From assembly GCA_006384855.1 (NCBI GenBank), contig VCJN01000285.1, forward strand, positions 62,001 through 126,000: a stretch of 64,000 nt of DNA, in the 5' to 3' direction. This document shows positions 10,430 through 20,526 of this stretch, piece after piece. The stretch comes from Tetraselmis striata. Lineage: Eukaryota; Chlorophyta; Chlorodendrophyceae; Chlorodendrales; Chlorodendraceae. Each line of letters begins with the position of its first letter. The stretch's first letter is position 1. The notes beneath the pieces were generated by a model, which saw only the letters and a list, made by a program, of their open reading frames with translations, was not told the origin of the DNA and searched no databases. The position numbers were made by a program, and so were the translations under genes.

Positions 10430-12055
10430 TCATGAAGGAGGCACTGGGAAGGCCACCGCTGCGGAGTCCTGTTGGACTTGGAAGTGGCGGAGAGGGGCGA
10501 TGTGTCCAAAGAAGAACCACGCGCCAGGAGAAGGAAGAACGTTGGGGTCGATGTAGTCCAGAACGACATCAGAGTTAGTGGCCCAACCGCCCTGGTAGCG
10601 GATGTGGGACAGTGGCGCTCCAATGGCGTTTGCTGCAGAGGCTGCGCCCTTGCGTAGACTGTGTGAAGTCCAGGAAGTGCCAGCAGGGGGGGCAGCGTTG
10701 ACTAGGTTGACTGCTGTAGACAACCAGTCTGACATCGTAGTAGCAGTCCAAGGTTTCGACTGCTCAGCCACATTGACAGCCCAGAAGTTGGAGGTAGCCA
10801 AGCCAACAGTAACCAGGGGGGCAGACTGGACGTTGTCGATGAAGTAGCGCAAGAGACGTGCCACTCGAGGGTGCTCGGACACTGGAAGGAGAAGTACGCG
10901 CAGGTCGTCAGGTCCCCGCCGGCCGGCGCGACCCTTCTCGCGGTAGATCTGCAAGGTGATGTTGTAGGTGTCGACATGCACATCTTGCACTCGACAGGAG
11001 ACGCCAGTAAGGCCCCTGGCAAAGAACAGGAAGTTGACAACCGAGGCCAAGAGGGCTCGGTAGTCGAGGTGGGACTCTGGGTAAGGAGCAGACACAATTA
11101 GCTCGGCCTTTGAGACGAAGCGGTAAGCTACATCCGCAGGCAGAGGGACACGCAAAGGGGCAGCGTCCAGTCGACGCTGACGTAACATTAACCCACGTCT
11201 TGCCGAAGTGAGGTGTAGGCTGTCCTTGGCGATCGGGACGAGGTTGTGCAGCTCGAAGAAGGTGTTGATGGCAGACAGATAGGGCTGCAGCGACTTAGCT
11301 GCGATATGCCCTCGCTCCCCGATCCAGGCAACGTACCGAACAACAGTAGCAGTAGTCGCCTCTAGCGGGCTGATGTTCTCGGAGTCGTGGCGGAACTCAG
11401 CGAACTGAGCCAACCTGCCGGCGTAGCTCTTGAGGGTCTGAGCGCTGAGGGAGCTGGAGAGCAGGTCGAGCGTCCGCTGGCCTAGCTCGTCTGAGCCGAA
11501 CGCGTCCTGTAGTCGGGATCGCAGTGACGCAGCCCACGGAGCGATAGCTGCGGGCTCGTCGATTACGTAAGTGCGTCGTTTTACTGACAGAGTGCCACCG
11601 GGACGGCTACTGTTCGCAAAGTACTCGGCAGCAGCGGTTAGGTTCCCGGCGGTTGGCCGGTAGTTGCTGGACGGGTTTGCAGTAGCTCCAGTACGGGTTT
11701 GCGGGGCTAGGTTCAGGTAGGAGGGCCGCCCCGCGCGCCCTTCGCGCTCATAGCGCCTGTCCCGTGCGTAACGTACACGCGCGAAACTTGGTCGTTGCGA
11801 ACCGGTTGTAACTCGTAGTGAAACAACCGACGAACGCAGAGATGGGGTTGTAAGAAAGGCGGATGGTTGAGCCGGCATGTGCAGGTGTGCGGATGGTTGA
11901 GCCGCACTCGGCTGTAGCTGTAAGAAGCGCCGCACCGAGGAAGGTCTAAATGAAGTCTGTAAGGTGGGGGGGTCAGGTCCTGGCACAGGGCGCTCATCCC
12001 GTCGTTGAGCCGCAAGGGTGCGCCTTGCGGCGGTCACCGAAAGGTGGCCTCGCAA
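10430..12055 (-). CDS. tyrosine recombinase of the YR element
   Basis: The open frame covers up to 541 codons. Its upstream limit has no ATG; the first in-frame ATG is at 11878, so the start is uncertain and fusion to Gag by frameshifting is possible. An SAM-like N-terminal domain (DELGQRTLDLLSSSLSAQ, TLKSYAGRLAQF) precedes the catalytic domain. The catalytic domain has an Arg in FFARGLTGVSC, the box HSLRKGAASAANAIG (H-x-x-R), the downstream HIRYQGGWATNSD and the nucleophile Tyr in VVLDYIDP. This R-H-R-H/W-Y set is the tyrosine-recombinase signature, and this type is typical of DIRS/PAT/Ngaro retroelements, where it replaces an integrase. All catalytic positions appear present and the frame is unbroken. 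Confidence 0.85.
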   Translation of the reverse strand: MRGHLSVTAARRTLAAQRRDERPVPGPDPPTLQTSFRPSSVRRFLQLQPSAAQPSAHLHMPAQPSAFLTTPSLRSSVVSLRVTTGSQRPSFARVRYARDRRYEREGRAGRPSYLNLAPQTRTGATANPSSNYRPTAGNLTAAAEYFANSSRPGGTLSVKRRTYVIDEPAAIAPWAASLRSRLQDAFGSDELGQRTLDLLSSSLSAQTLKSYAGRLAQFAEFRHDSENISPLEATTATVVRYVAWIGERGHIAAKSLQPYLSAINTFFELHNLVPIAKDSLHLTSARRGLMLRQRRLDAAPLRVPLPADVAYRFVSKAELIVSAPYPESHLDYRALLASVVNFLFFARGLTGVSCRVQDVHVDTYNITLQIYREKGRAGRRGPDDLRVLLLPVSEHPRVARLLRYFIDNVQSAPLVTVGLATSNFWAVNVAEQSKPWTATTMSDWLSTAVNLVNAAPPAGTSWTSHSLRKGAASAANAIGAPLSHIRYQGGWATNSDVVLDYIDPNVLPSPGAWFFFGHIAPLRHFQVQQDSAAVAFPVPPS

Positions 12056-12091
12056 GGCTCCTGCAGCTCCGACGAGCGGCGCCCCACACCG

Positions 12092-12967
12092 TCACTCGTG
12101 CTCACCTTCGCGGCCACGTCCACGTCCGCCGCCACGTCCTCGCCCACGCCCGCGACCTGCAGCTGCAGCCGCCACTCGAGAAGTAGCGGTCGCCTTGGCG
12201 CTGCTGGCAACGGTCGCCTCGAAAACACGACGCTCGTAGTCCCGCATGAGGTCCCCAAAGATCGCGGAACCCAGATGCTCCGAAGCAGGCTGAAAATGCT
12301 GAGCTCGCAGCACATCCAGAACACCTTGGTCACCGTGCACACGCTTGATGTCATTGAGCTTCCGTAGGAAGGCCAAACGAAACCGAAACGCCTTGTCGAT
12401 GGCCTCGGCGTGGTTCCGGGCTCTCGCGAGGTAGGGGGTGAAGTCCTGGTTGCTGGAAGGGACGTAGGGCAGTAGTTCGTCGAGCGCCACAAAAAGGGCG
12501 GCCATGTGGGCCCCGAAACACGACATCCACAAGTACTCCTCCTGGGCCGGCAGACGCCGGTCATCCTGCTTGAGGTACTCGTTCGTTAGGTCGGTGCTCA
12601 AAGGGAAAAGTCCAGGCACTCGGCTGACCGGTCGAACGGCCTCGTAACCAGACTCTGCTCTCTGCAGTAGCTCTGGCACCGCGAGGTAATCATCCTCGGC
12701 ACTCACGGATTTTGCTCCGACACGGCCGCTCTGGGCTAGCTCTAGCAAGTCGGGGCGCTCTGCGGCTCCCCCGCTGCCTGTCGGCTGTCTCGCGAAGCGC
12801 TGCCCTGAGCCGGAGCCATGTGCCCCTTCTCCATCAACAACGCGATCACGAGCCGTCAATTGTGCCACAGCTGTAGCCAGCTCTCGCAGTAATGAAGACT
12901 GGGCCCTCATATCTGCGTTCAGCGACTGCAGCGTCGGCTCGGCGACGGGTTCTTCTCCATCTGACAT
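12092..12967 (-). CDS. Gag-like protein of the YR element
   Basis: The frame gives 291 aa from the first ATG (MSDGEEPVAEPTLQSL); an open stretch upstream has only a GTG. The N-terminus is acidic and helical (ADMRAQSSLLRELATAVAQL), suggesting a coiled coil. The middle (about residues 125-250) is a compact predicted domain with CFGAHMAALFVALDELLPY. The C-terminus is a Gly-Arg run (GRGRGRGRGGGRGRGREG) that would serve as the RNA-binding tail in place of the usual zinc knuckle. The same protein, frameshifted, recurs at 26.9-27.9 kb. Position upstream of the recombinase in the same strand matches gag in PAT/Ngaro elements. Function is inferred from position and composition. Confidence 0.7.
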   Translation of the reverse strand: MSDGEEPVAEPTLQSLNADMRAQSSLLRELATAVAQLTARDRVVDGEGAHGSGSGQRFARQPTGSGGAAERPDLLELAQSGRVGAKSVSAEDDYLAVPELLQRAESGYEAVRPVSRVPGLFPLSTDLTNEYLKQDDRRLPAQEEYLWMSCFGAHMAALFVALDELLPYVPSSNQDFTPYLARARNHAEAIDKAFRFRLAFLRKLNDIKRVHGDQGVLDVLRAQHFQPASEHLGSAIFGDLMRDYERRVFEATVASSAKATATSRVAAAAAGRGRGRGRGGGRGRGREGEHE

Positions 12968-13080
12968 AGTAACGCACGGACGTACGGACGAGAATATCAC
13001 ACTCGGGTGGCGAGCCGGGTGTGGTCTTGAACAACCTGGGGTGACCTTGCTCGCAACGGGTTACGAGACAGTTTTTACAT

Positions 13081-13268
13081 CGCTGCGTGGAACGCAGCGA
13101 AAACTGGAAGATGGCAGGCTCAGCTGTTCTGGCTGCTTTTATGTCTACTCGTGCTGCACCCAACAAGGGCGCAACAACAGTTACTAGTTCCCGTACCACT
13201 GCGCAGCACTTGTAGCTGAAAAGCGGTTAGGTCAAGGATGGAAACCCCATAAACTAGTTTAGATCATT
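13081..13268 (-). repeat. 5' X repeat of the gag-YR element
   Basis: It is identical by eye to 10165-10352. The hairpin 13081-13099 (7-bp stem, TGGAA loop) marks its inner end and GGTTTCCATCC next to TAAACTAGTTTA marks its outer end on the sense strand. Confidence 0.85.
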
Positions 13269-14453
13269 ACAAGCGCCTGTGTGTTCAGTTTAGGGATGGC
13301 TGAGTGCCGCCGTCGCTTTCGCCCCGAGCCGGTGACTATGTCCTCGTGCTCCACGCACACCATCGTCACTTGCTCCACGAGATCAAAGGACAGCTCCGGG
13401 TCTATGTCCTTCGCCACATGCCGCATCAGCTCAGAGCAAGTGTGTGCTTGTAGCCAGTGCTCGTCAAAGACATGCAGCGCTGCCTGCCCACCGAGTAGCC
13501 TGCCATCCGAGGTCACGGCCACTTTCACAGTGCAGTTGGCGTTGCTTGCCAGCGCGCATTTGGTACTAGCTCGACGACGCGGCCGCTTACGGACCCTACC
13601 TCCGGCGCTAGGAACTGGCACAGGTTAGTGTAATGGTGTTTCCTGCTCAGGGTTGCAGCGGCATGGAGGTGGCGGCGCGTACATACCCACACTTCTCTGT
13701 CTGAGTGTGCGCACGACAACAGTTGGCCATGTAACCATTAACATACATATTTACAATATTTGGCCCGGTTGCAGTACGGTTGGGGAAGTACTGCCAATGT
13801 ACTGGCTACACAATTATCGGGGGGATACTGAATAAATCCCCCCCCCTCCGATTTCGGCCAGAAAAGGACCCTAAAACCGACAATTAAATCTCACTGGCCT
13901 AAGAGGGTTCTGCTTAAATGTAGGCTTTTTCTTTCCTCAGTACTTTCCGTGCATTCTCTTGAAACTCTCCCTGTGACCAAAAAGAATTACTTGATGATGA
14001 TGGCGGAACTCGTCGTCAACACACGCATACCGACATCACCAGCCACCGCCAGCCTGCGCGTCGTGTCACTCAGCACTAGGGGCTTTGTCTCGCATCCGCC
14101 ATTTCTGAGAACGAGCACAGTGATTGGTCGTGTATCGTCGGTATGCGCCCGCCACTGAAGAAGGAAGACATCGCCACACCAGCTACTACCTTATCAAACA
14201 CATATTTTCGTATTATTTTGCAGTCACCACTATCACGTGCGCAACATGGGAGTACGACGCGATTCGGATGCACATACGGAATCACTGCCGTGGAACTTGC
14301 CCGCTCTGAACGTGTCGGGTTCGCGTTGTCAATCTGCGAGCGACCCTGTGCTAAACCAATCACCCTGCCCGCAGGTCGGCGTCGTCGTGAAGTCGGTAAC
14401 CGTCGTGCCCGAATAGCTCCGCCGCAGCTGCCAACCGCTCACTGCTGGCAACA
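13269..14453. other. urease 5' flank
   Basis: A minus-strand open stretch at about 13290-13620 looks partly coding (contains DIDPELSFDLVEQVTMVCVE and a basic GSGRKRRRHS tail) but has no ATG and no recognisable relative; it could be an exon remnant. The rest up to the urease ATG carries no recognisable promoter motif. Confidence 0.35.
13870..13903 (-). repeat. right copy of the 34-bp inverted repeat
   Basis: It is the reverse complement of 9909-9942, apart from an extra G near the inner end. Together the pair could be terminal repeats of an older element into which the gag-YR element jumped, or two unrelated copies of a dispersed repeat. Confidence 0.75.
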
Positions 14454-17400
14454 ATGAGGCTCACACCGCGAGAGCTCGACAAGCTGGTGCTGCACTCGGC
14501 GGGCTCGCTCGCTCAGGTGGGAGCCAGTGCAATGCGCACGGGGACGTGCACACAGGGGAACGGGCAGTGTCTATATTACTGATGCTGCCTCCGCATCGAC
14601 AGCGGCAGCCCGTACGGTCTAGTGCGGCTGATTGCCCCCGTGGATGTCCTCGGCCTTTGTCCAGAAACGTCTGGCCAGGGGGCTGAAGCTCAACTATCCA
14701 GAAGCCACAGCACTGATTGCGTCCCAGCTGCACGAGTTCATCCGCGATGGCAAGACCGTGGCGGAGCTGGCGGACCTGGGGCGCCGCATCCTGGGCCGGC
14801 GCCAGACGCTGCCCGAAGTGCCAGACCTGCTCACTGAAATCCAGGTGCAACCCCTCCCCTTCACACTCAAGCATATGTGGAGCTGCATCACGCTGGCAGG
14901 CTGCTGCCCCGGATGTGGATATTACTGCCTCCAGTGGTGCTATCCTTCCTGAACTCTACCCGCACACATCCCACCCCCAGGTGGAGGGCACCTTCCCTGA
15001 TGGCAGCAAGCTGGTGGATGTGCACTGCCCCACCGCCTCCGAGGACGGCGACCTCGAGCTCGCTCTCGCCGGGTCCTTCCTGCCTGTCCCTTCCCTAGAC
15101 GTTTTCGGCCCCCGGGAGCCCATGTCCGCCGGGAAGCTCGAGTGCAGCGACGGTGTGATTGTGCTGAATGCCGACAGAGCGGCGGTGATGCTCAAGGTGG
15201 AGAACACGGCGGATCGGCCCATCCAGGTGCGCGCCCCTTGCCCGCATGTCACATCGCTATGCCATCATCTGCCGATGTCTCCTCACGCGCCTGAGCCGCT
15301 GCCCACATGCCGCTGCTGCTCGTAGGTTGGCAGCCACTACCACTTTGGCGAAACCAACAAGTTCCTCAAGTTTGACCGCGCGCTCGCCTTTGGCAAACGG
15401 CTGCACATCCCCGCGGGCACCGCGGTCCGCTTTGAGCCCGGCGACACCAAGGAGGTGGCGCTGGTGGAGATTGCGGGTGGCCGCGTGATCCGCGGCGGCA
15501 ACAACCTCGCGGACGGCGAGCTCAGCAACGCCACGCTGCAGCTGGCCATGCAGCGCGTCGCGGCTGGCGGCTTCCAGCACGCGCCGCAGGCCGCGCCGGC
15601 AGCTGCGGCGCCGCCTCTCACCATCCCGCGCTTCAGATACGCCGCCATGTATGGCCCAACCACCGGCGACCAGCTGCAGCTGGGAAACACCAACCTCATT
15701 CTCCAGGTGAGCATCTCCCCCGGTGGAGAGCATGCCTGTCTTGCCTATCATGAGGATCAGCAGCGGCCTAGCTCGGCATCGGCGATGACAGCTGATGGCG
15801 ACGATAGGATGATGGGATCGCCAAATGCGCAGCAACTGGGCTTCAGCCATGATGTCATGTGATGGCGCCGCAGGTTGAGAAGGACTACACCGTTTACGGC
15901 GACGAATGCAAGTTTGGCGGCGGGAAGACCATTCGGGAGGGCATGGGGCAGGCCACCGGCGTCCCGGCTAAAGACACCCTCGACCTGGTCATCACAAACG
16001 CGCTCGTGGTGGACCACTCCGGCATCTTCAAGGCGGACGTGGGTGTCAAGGACGGCTTCATCTGCGGCATCGGCAAGGCTGGGAACCCGGACACCATGGC
16101 TGGCGTGGACCCTGCGCTGGTGGTGGGCGTCAACACCGAGGTCATCGCCGGGGAGGGGCTGATACTGACCGCCGGGGGCATCGACACGCACGTCCACTTC
16201 ATCTGCCCGCAGATTACCACCGAGGCTCTCACCAGCGGCCTGACCACGCTGCTGGGCGGCGGCACCGGCCCCACCACCGGCACCAGCGCCACCACCTGCA
16301 CTCCCGCCCCCATCCACATGAGCGCCATGCTCAAGGCGACTGACAGCATCCCCATGAACTTCGGCTTCACCGGAAAGGGAAACACCAGCAAGCCCGAGGG
16401 GCTTCTTGACATCATCGCCGCGGGCGCGGTGGGCCTCAAGCTGCACGAGGACTGGGGAACCACCCCCGCTGCCATTGACTGCTGCCTGACGGTGGCGGAC
16501 GAAGAGGACATCGCGGTCACCATCCACACTGACACCCTGAACGAAAGTTGCTGCCTGGAGAGCAGCGTGGCGGCCTTCAAGGGCCGCACCATCCATGCCT
16601 ACCACAGCGAGGGCGCTGGCGGCGGCCATGCCCCCGACATCATCGCGGTACGCCACCCAGAGTCCAGTGCATGCCGGCAGCAGTGCTCCCTCTATGCTGG
16701 ACCCAGCAGCAAGTCTCACTAACCACCCTTTGGCGTGCAGATCTGCGGGGAGTCAAACGTGATCCCAAGCTCCACCAACCCCACCCGACCCTACACCAAA
16801 AACACCATCGACGAGCACCTGGACATGCTGATCCACTGCCACCACCTGGACAAGAGCATCCCGGAGGACGTGGCGTTTGCGGAGTCCCGCATCCGCGCCG
16901 AGACCATCATGGCGGAGGACATTCTGCACGACATGGGCGCCATCTCCATCATCTCCTCTGACAGCCAGGCGATGGGCCGTGTGGGGGAGGTCATCACACG
17001 CACCTGGCAGACCGCACATAAGATGAAGGCACAGAGGGGCTCCCTCGCCTCGCCGGTGAGTGCCTGTTGCAGCCCCTAGTCACGCTGTGTCTTCTGGCCA
17101 TGGCAGACTTCATATCTAAGCCGCTTCTTGCATGCCTAATGCCAGGATCATTTTCGCTGAAGCCGCTGCTTGCATGCCTAATGCCAGGATCAGTTTCGCT
17201 GACGCCATTTGTTCGGAACGGATGCAGACTGGCGAGGAGCCCGCGGACAACTTCCGCATCAAGCGCTTCATCGCTAAGTACACCATTAATCCCGCCATCG
17301 CGCACGGCATGTCGCACCTGATTGGCTCCGTGGAGGTCGGCAAGCTGGCGGACCTGTGCCTGTGGCGGCCCGCATTTTTCGGGGCCAAGCCGGAGCAGGT

Positions 17401-17767
17401 GATCAAGGGCGGCGCCATCGCGTATGCTCAGATGGGCGACGCCAACGGCAGCATCCCCACGCCCGAGCCCCTCATCAACCGGCCCATGTTCCCGGCCCTC
17501 AGCGCCGCGGCCGCCGGCCCCGTCAGCATCGCCTTTGTCAGCGCGCGCGCCGCCGCCGCGAATGTGGGGCAGCAGTACGGGCTGTGCAAGCGCGTGGAGG
17601 CTGTGAAGAAGTGCCGCGCGGTGGGCAAGAAGGACATGCGGCTGAACAGCGCAACGCCCAAGGTGGTGGTCGACCCCGAGACCTATGTGGTGACCGCGGA
17701 CGGGGAGGTCCTCTCCTGCGAGCCGGCCGCCGAGCTCCCACTCACCCAGGGCTACTTTCTGTTCTAG
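14454..17767 (+). CDS. URE: urease, plant-type fused single chain
   Basis: This enzyme hydrolyses urea to ammonia and carbamate using a dinuclear nickel site; it is cytosolic in plants and algae. Seven exons join in frame: 14454-14516, 14665-14844, 14981-15226, 15326-15706, 15874-16647, 16741-17055 and 17228-17767. All introns are GT-AG, and the product is 832 aa. The order is gamma-like (1-100), beta-like (about 130-240) and alpha-like catalytic part, ending YFLF. Active-site residues fall at H396, H398 (THVH), carbamylated K479 (GLKLHEDWG), H508, H534, flap C581-H582 and D622. That is a constant offset of 11 from jack-bean urease, so the gene model is very probably correct and the enzyme functional. 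Intron 6 has a 42-bp tandem duplication. The UreD gene lies convergently downstream. Confidence 0.95.
17118..17201 (+). repeat. 42-bp tandem duplication in urease intron 6
   Basis: Two copies of a unit containing TGCATGCCTAATGCCAGGAT (17118-17159 and 17160-17201) sit just upstream of the acceptor at 17226-17227. They differ at a few positions, so the duplication is not brand-new. Confidence 0.8.
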
Positions 17768-18226
17768 TAGCCGGGCACTACCTGATGCCCACATACTGGT
17801 GACTGGCCATCAAAGGGTCTGCCGCAGCCTTAGTCGCACTCTTGCCCAGCACGCTTCCCGCACCCGCCAAGCTCGTGAACCATATTTCGCGCGGTTTCAG
17901 AGTGCGAATAGGGGGTACCAAGTCCCGAGAACTTGGCCAAGTACTGACGCCTTGGAAGGCCAATGGGGACTCCCCTAGGTCCCCGCTGCGCGAATGCTCC
18001 CTCCATAGTCACTCTTTTCAACGCATGACTGCTTGCTTTTATTACACGGGACTGACCCTGCACGCAGCTATCTATGGGCAGGCAAGATTGCCGCCACCGC
18101 GTAGAGTGTCATGGCCACCAGAGTGTTTGCAAATCAGCACAGCAGCCAGATATACACCAATAACTCTCGGATGCTTCTCCTCAACGTCGACCCATCGAAC
18201 CCCCCCCTTCCCCATCCAAACTCATG
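17768..18226. other. convergent urease/UreD intergenic region
   Basis: The stretch has no coding character. On the minus strand a TGTAA (plus-strand TTACA at 18042-18046) lies about 180 nt after the UreD stop and is the likely poly(A) signal for that gene. Confidence 0.5.
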
Positions 18227-20057
18227 CTAGCTGTGCCCGCGCTCATTGTACGGCGCCGCGCCCAGCTGCTGCGCGAGGGGGGAGAGCACGTGCTGCAGGA
18301 AGGAGTACGCGGCGGGGGTGCTCTCCGAGGCAAAGCGGATCAGGATGCCGCCCTGCACCGGGCTGCTGGAGGCTATCACCCGCGCCCCCACCGGCATGGG
18401 CTCCGGGGGCTGCCGCACCCAGCCGGCGCCGCCCCGCACGTGCGTGCGCGCGTTCTCCGCCACGATGGACTTGGCGCGCTCGCATGTCTCGGCCAGCCGC
18501 GGCCCAACAAGCACCATCACCCCCATCGCATGCACAGCACCCATCTGCTGCGCCACGGACAAGCCCGCGCCTGCAGATTCAGCATCAGGTACACGTCAGA
18601 GGCTGCCCGTAACATTTAAATGGGGGTGCGCATGTTGCAAATGCAATAAATGGTTTTGCACCATAAAGTCGGAGATTCCATACTCTTTTCACGGGTGTAT
18701 TCTGATATCTTTCTGACATCAGCAGACAAACATAATTCAAACCCGAGCGCCGGTGTGTGAAAAGATGCATGAAGATGGGTGTTGTGAGAATCAGCAAGGT
18801 CCAATCTTAGAGTCAGAGGAGACTGACGTACGACATGCAAGGGAAGTGAGCCCAGGCCCCACCTGCTTCAAGGCGGACCGGGTCGTGAATGACCTGGCGC
18901 CCATCAATCGCGACCTGGAGGACGCTCTCGTACGCCTGAAACGCCCATCGCTCGCCTGCGCCGTAGCCCACCCGCCCCGGCACCATCCAGTCTACCATCG
19001 CCAGGCTGGCGCCCCCAAGGAGGTTGATGCGCTGCAGCTGCTGGAAGTCGGCGTTTTCGAAGCAGATAATGGGGTCGGGCAGAACAGCCAGCAGCGAGTT
19101 GGCCTGCACGGTGCCTACCAGCACTTGCAGGGCTCGCCCACCGCCGGCGTCCGGCAGCGCGTGCTGCAGCCTCTGCTTATACACCTTGGTGGAGCCCTGC
19201 GTGGCCACCACGCATGCGCAGCCCGATGCTATCACCACGCGCATTCCGGTCTTGTCGCCCGACACAATACCCCCTCCGTGCGAGGAACTGTATGCCCAGA
19301 TGGCGTTTGTGCCTGGGGCCGCCGTCTTGCTGGGCACAAAGAGGCGCTGCGGGTGGGGCAGAAAGTGGTGATGAAGGGGGGGGGGGGGGGGGGCACTATA
19401 GTTAGGCGACGCAGCGCGTCTATGGAGTCGCCGCCCATCTGTCCATACTCATACGCAGGCAAGTCTCTAGCTGCATGAACACCACCTGATGCGGTGAGAG
19501 CTGCTCACGAGCAATAGCCACTTTGCTGAGGACAAGGACTACGACGATCGTGAGCTTCATCGGCGCTGGCGGATGGCGTGACCCCCGGCACCATACGCAC
19601 CATCAAGCGCATAGGATCGTAGTCGGAGTAGTGAGGTGCATGCTCGCAGTTGGGGTTAAACATTTGGTGATGCGTACCATGGGGTAGGTGCCGTACACAT
19701 GCGTGGCAGAGGACGTGCCGTTCACCAGCGCCACCTGACCGGGGCGTCATACGCAGAGTCGTGACCCAGGCGGGCCGCAGTCAGAGCCGGGCGTAGCTCG
19801 TTCGCCGACAGCAGTGCGGCTGTCACAAGCGCAACGAATCACAGGAAAGCTACGCAGGGCAGCACCTCCAGCCGAGCGCTTTGCGTCGCGGCGGCCAGCG
19901 ACGGGTGCTCGTCCCAGCACCACTCCCACCAATCAGGTGACGGCGTGGGCCGGTCCAACGGCGAGGCGCAGACCGACCGGGATCCCAGCTTGGCCTTCTT
20001 GTTCACAGGAGAGTCTTTCGCCCCCTGCGGCGCAGCTAGCGCATCTATGCTGTCCAT
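18227..20057 (-). CDS. UreD: urease accessory protein UreD
   Basis: UreD is the scaffold that binds apo-urease and recruits UreF/UreG for nickel insertion. Four exons are proposed: 20057-19866, 19734-19678, 19346-18863 and 18570-18227. Phases match at every junction, giving 358 aa. Family landmarks are SSHGGGIVSGDK, VVATQGSTKVYK (the classic ATQ-x-x-x-K-VY core), LAVLPDPIICFENADF, LDW-type MVDWMVPGR and a C-terminal helix-rich part with GVMVLVGPR. The first exon (64 aa) carries a basic NKKAKLGSR stretch and WWEWCWDEHPS. Its donor (GAG|GTGCTG) is the least certain junction. Intron 2 has an 18-nt C run on the sense strand. The target enzyme is 459 bp away. Confidence 0.9.
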
Positions 20058-20327
20058 TGACCTGCGGCGCTGTTCTGCAGCCGTGCAGTGCCCGACTGCC
20101 CGTCACCCTGCCTGGCTCGCCTCCCCGTTGGGCTGTCAGCGCGTGCCGGCGAGCAAGCCGCCCCGTTGGACCCGCACCCGCGCCCTCCGCGATGAAAGTA
20201 GACAAGTGAGCGAATAAGTCAGCAACGCCGGCACGATACCGATGAGCTTTCGCAAGCGACCACCAGAATTTTAGCCTAGAGAGGGGAGGCGGAATCGTGT
20301 GCGTTTGCATATATCTGGCGGGGAAGG

Positions 20328-20328
<1 letters not shown>

Positions 20329-20360
<32 letters not shown>
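20329..20360 (+). repeat. 32-nt poly(G) tract, longest of many
   Basis: Pure G runs to 32 nt. Other tracts of 14 nt or more are at 19376-19393, 21999-22016, 24482-24505 (C), 24767-24792, 26065-26090, 31997-32016, 32662-32681, 32889-32904, 33826-33848 (C), 35369-35391 (C), 44448-44462, 45016-45029 (C), 45048-45067, 46780-46800, 47467-47493, 48213-48234, 54676-54698 and 58689-58703 (C). Many lie inside introns. Confidence 0.9.
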
Positions 20361-20361
<1 letters not shown>

Positions 20362-20526
20362 CGGACCGCGAGTCAGAGATGACCAATAAGAACGCGATGG
20401 CGACGATGATGATGACGACGCGACAGGGCGCGCGCACCCGCAGCCGGCGATATTTAGTACAAGCAGCATGGTCTGCCGGTACCCGGGTACTGTTAATCCG
20501 TCGGCGGTGGCCGGTATAATCCAAAC

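Larger units (their letters stand above)
10046..13268 (-). mobile_element. gag + tyrosine-recombinase element with split direct repeats (PAT/Ngaro-like), apparently young
   Basis: Minus-strand order is X1 (13268-13081), gag, recombinase, Y1 (10376-10350), X2 (10349-10165), Y2 (10071-10046). X1 and X2 are about 188 bp and I see no mismatch between them, so the copy inserted recently. Each X begins at a TAAACTAGTTTA palindrome and ends in the hairpin CGCTGCG-TGGAA-CGCAGCG. Total length is about 3.2 kb. Unlike complete PAT/DIRS/Ngaro elements there is no reverse transcriptase or RNase H frame between the repeats. It is therefore either an internal-deletion derivative or one half of a two-part system with the RT-only element at 39.8-42.9 kb. 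Confidence 0.85.

Noticed and set aside
10165-13268. Interpretation of the 188-bp repeats as LTRs
   Set aside because: They do not lie at both outer ends; a Y-X-Y arrangement on one side and the recombinase frame instead of integrase point to split direct repeats.
15757-16719. 320-codon open frame antisense to urease
   Set aside because: It exactly mirrors the urease exon, whose catalytic residues confirm the plus strand as coding.
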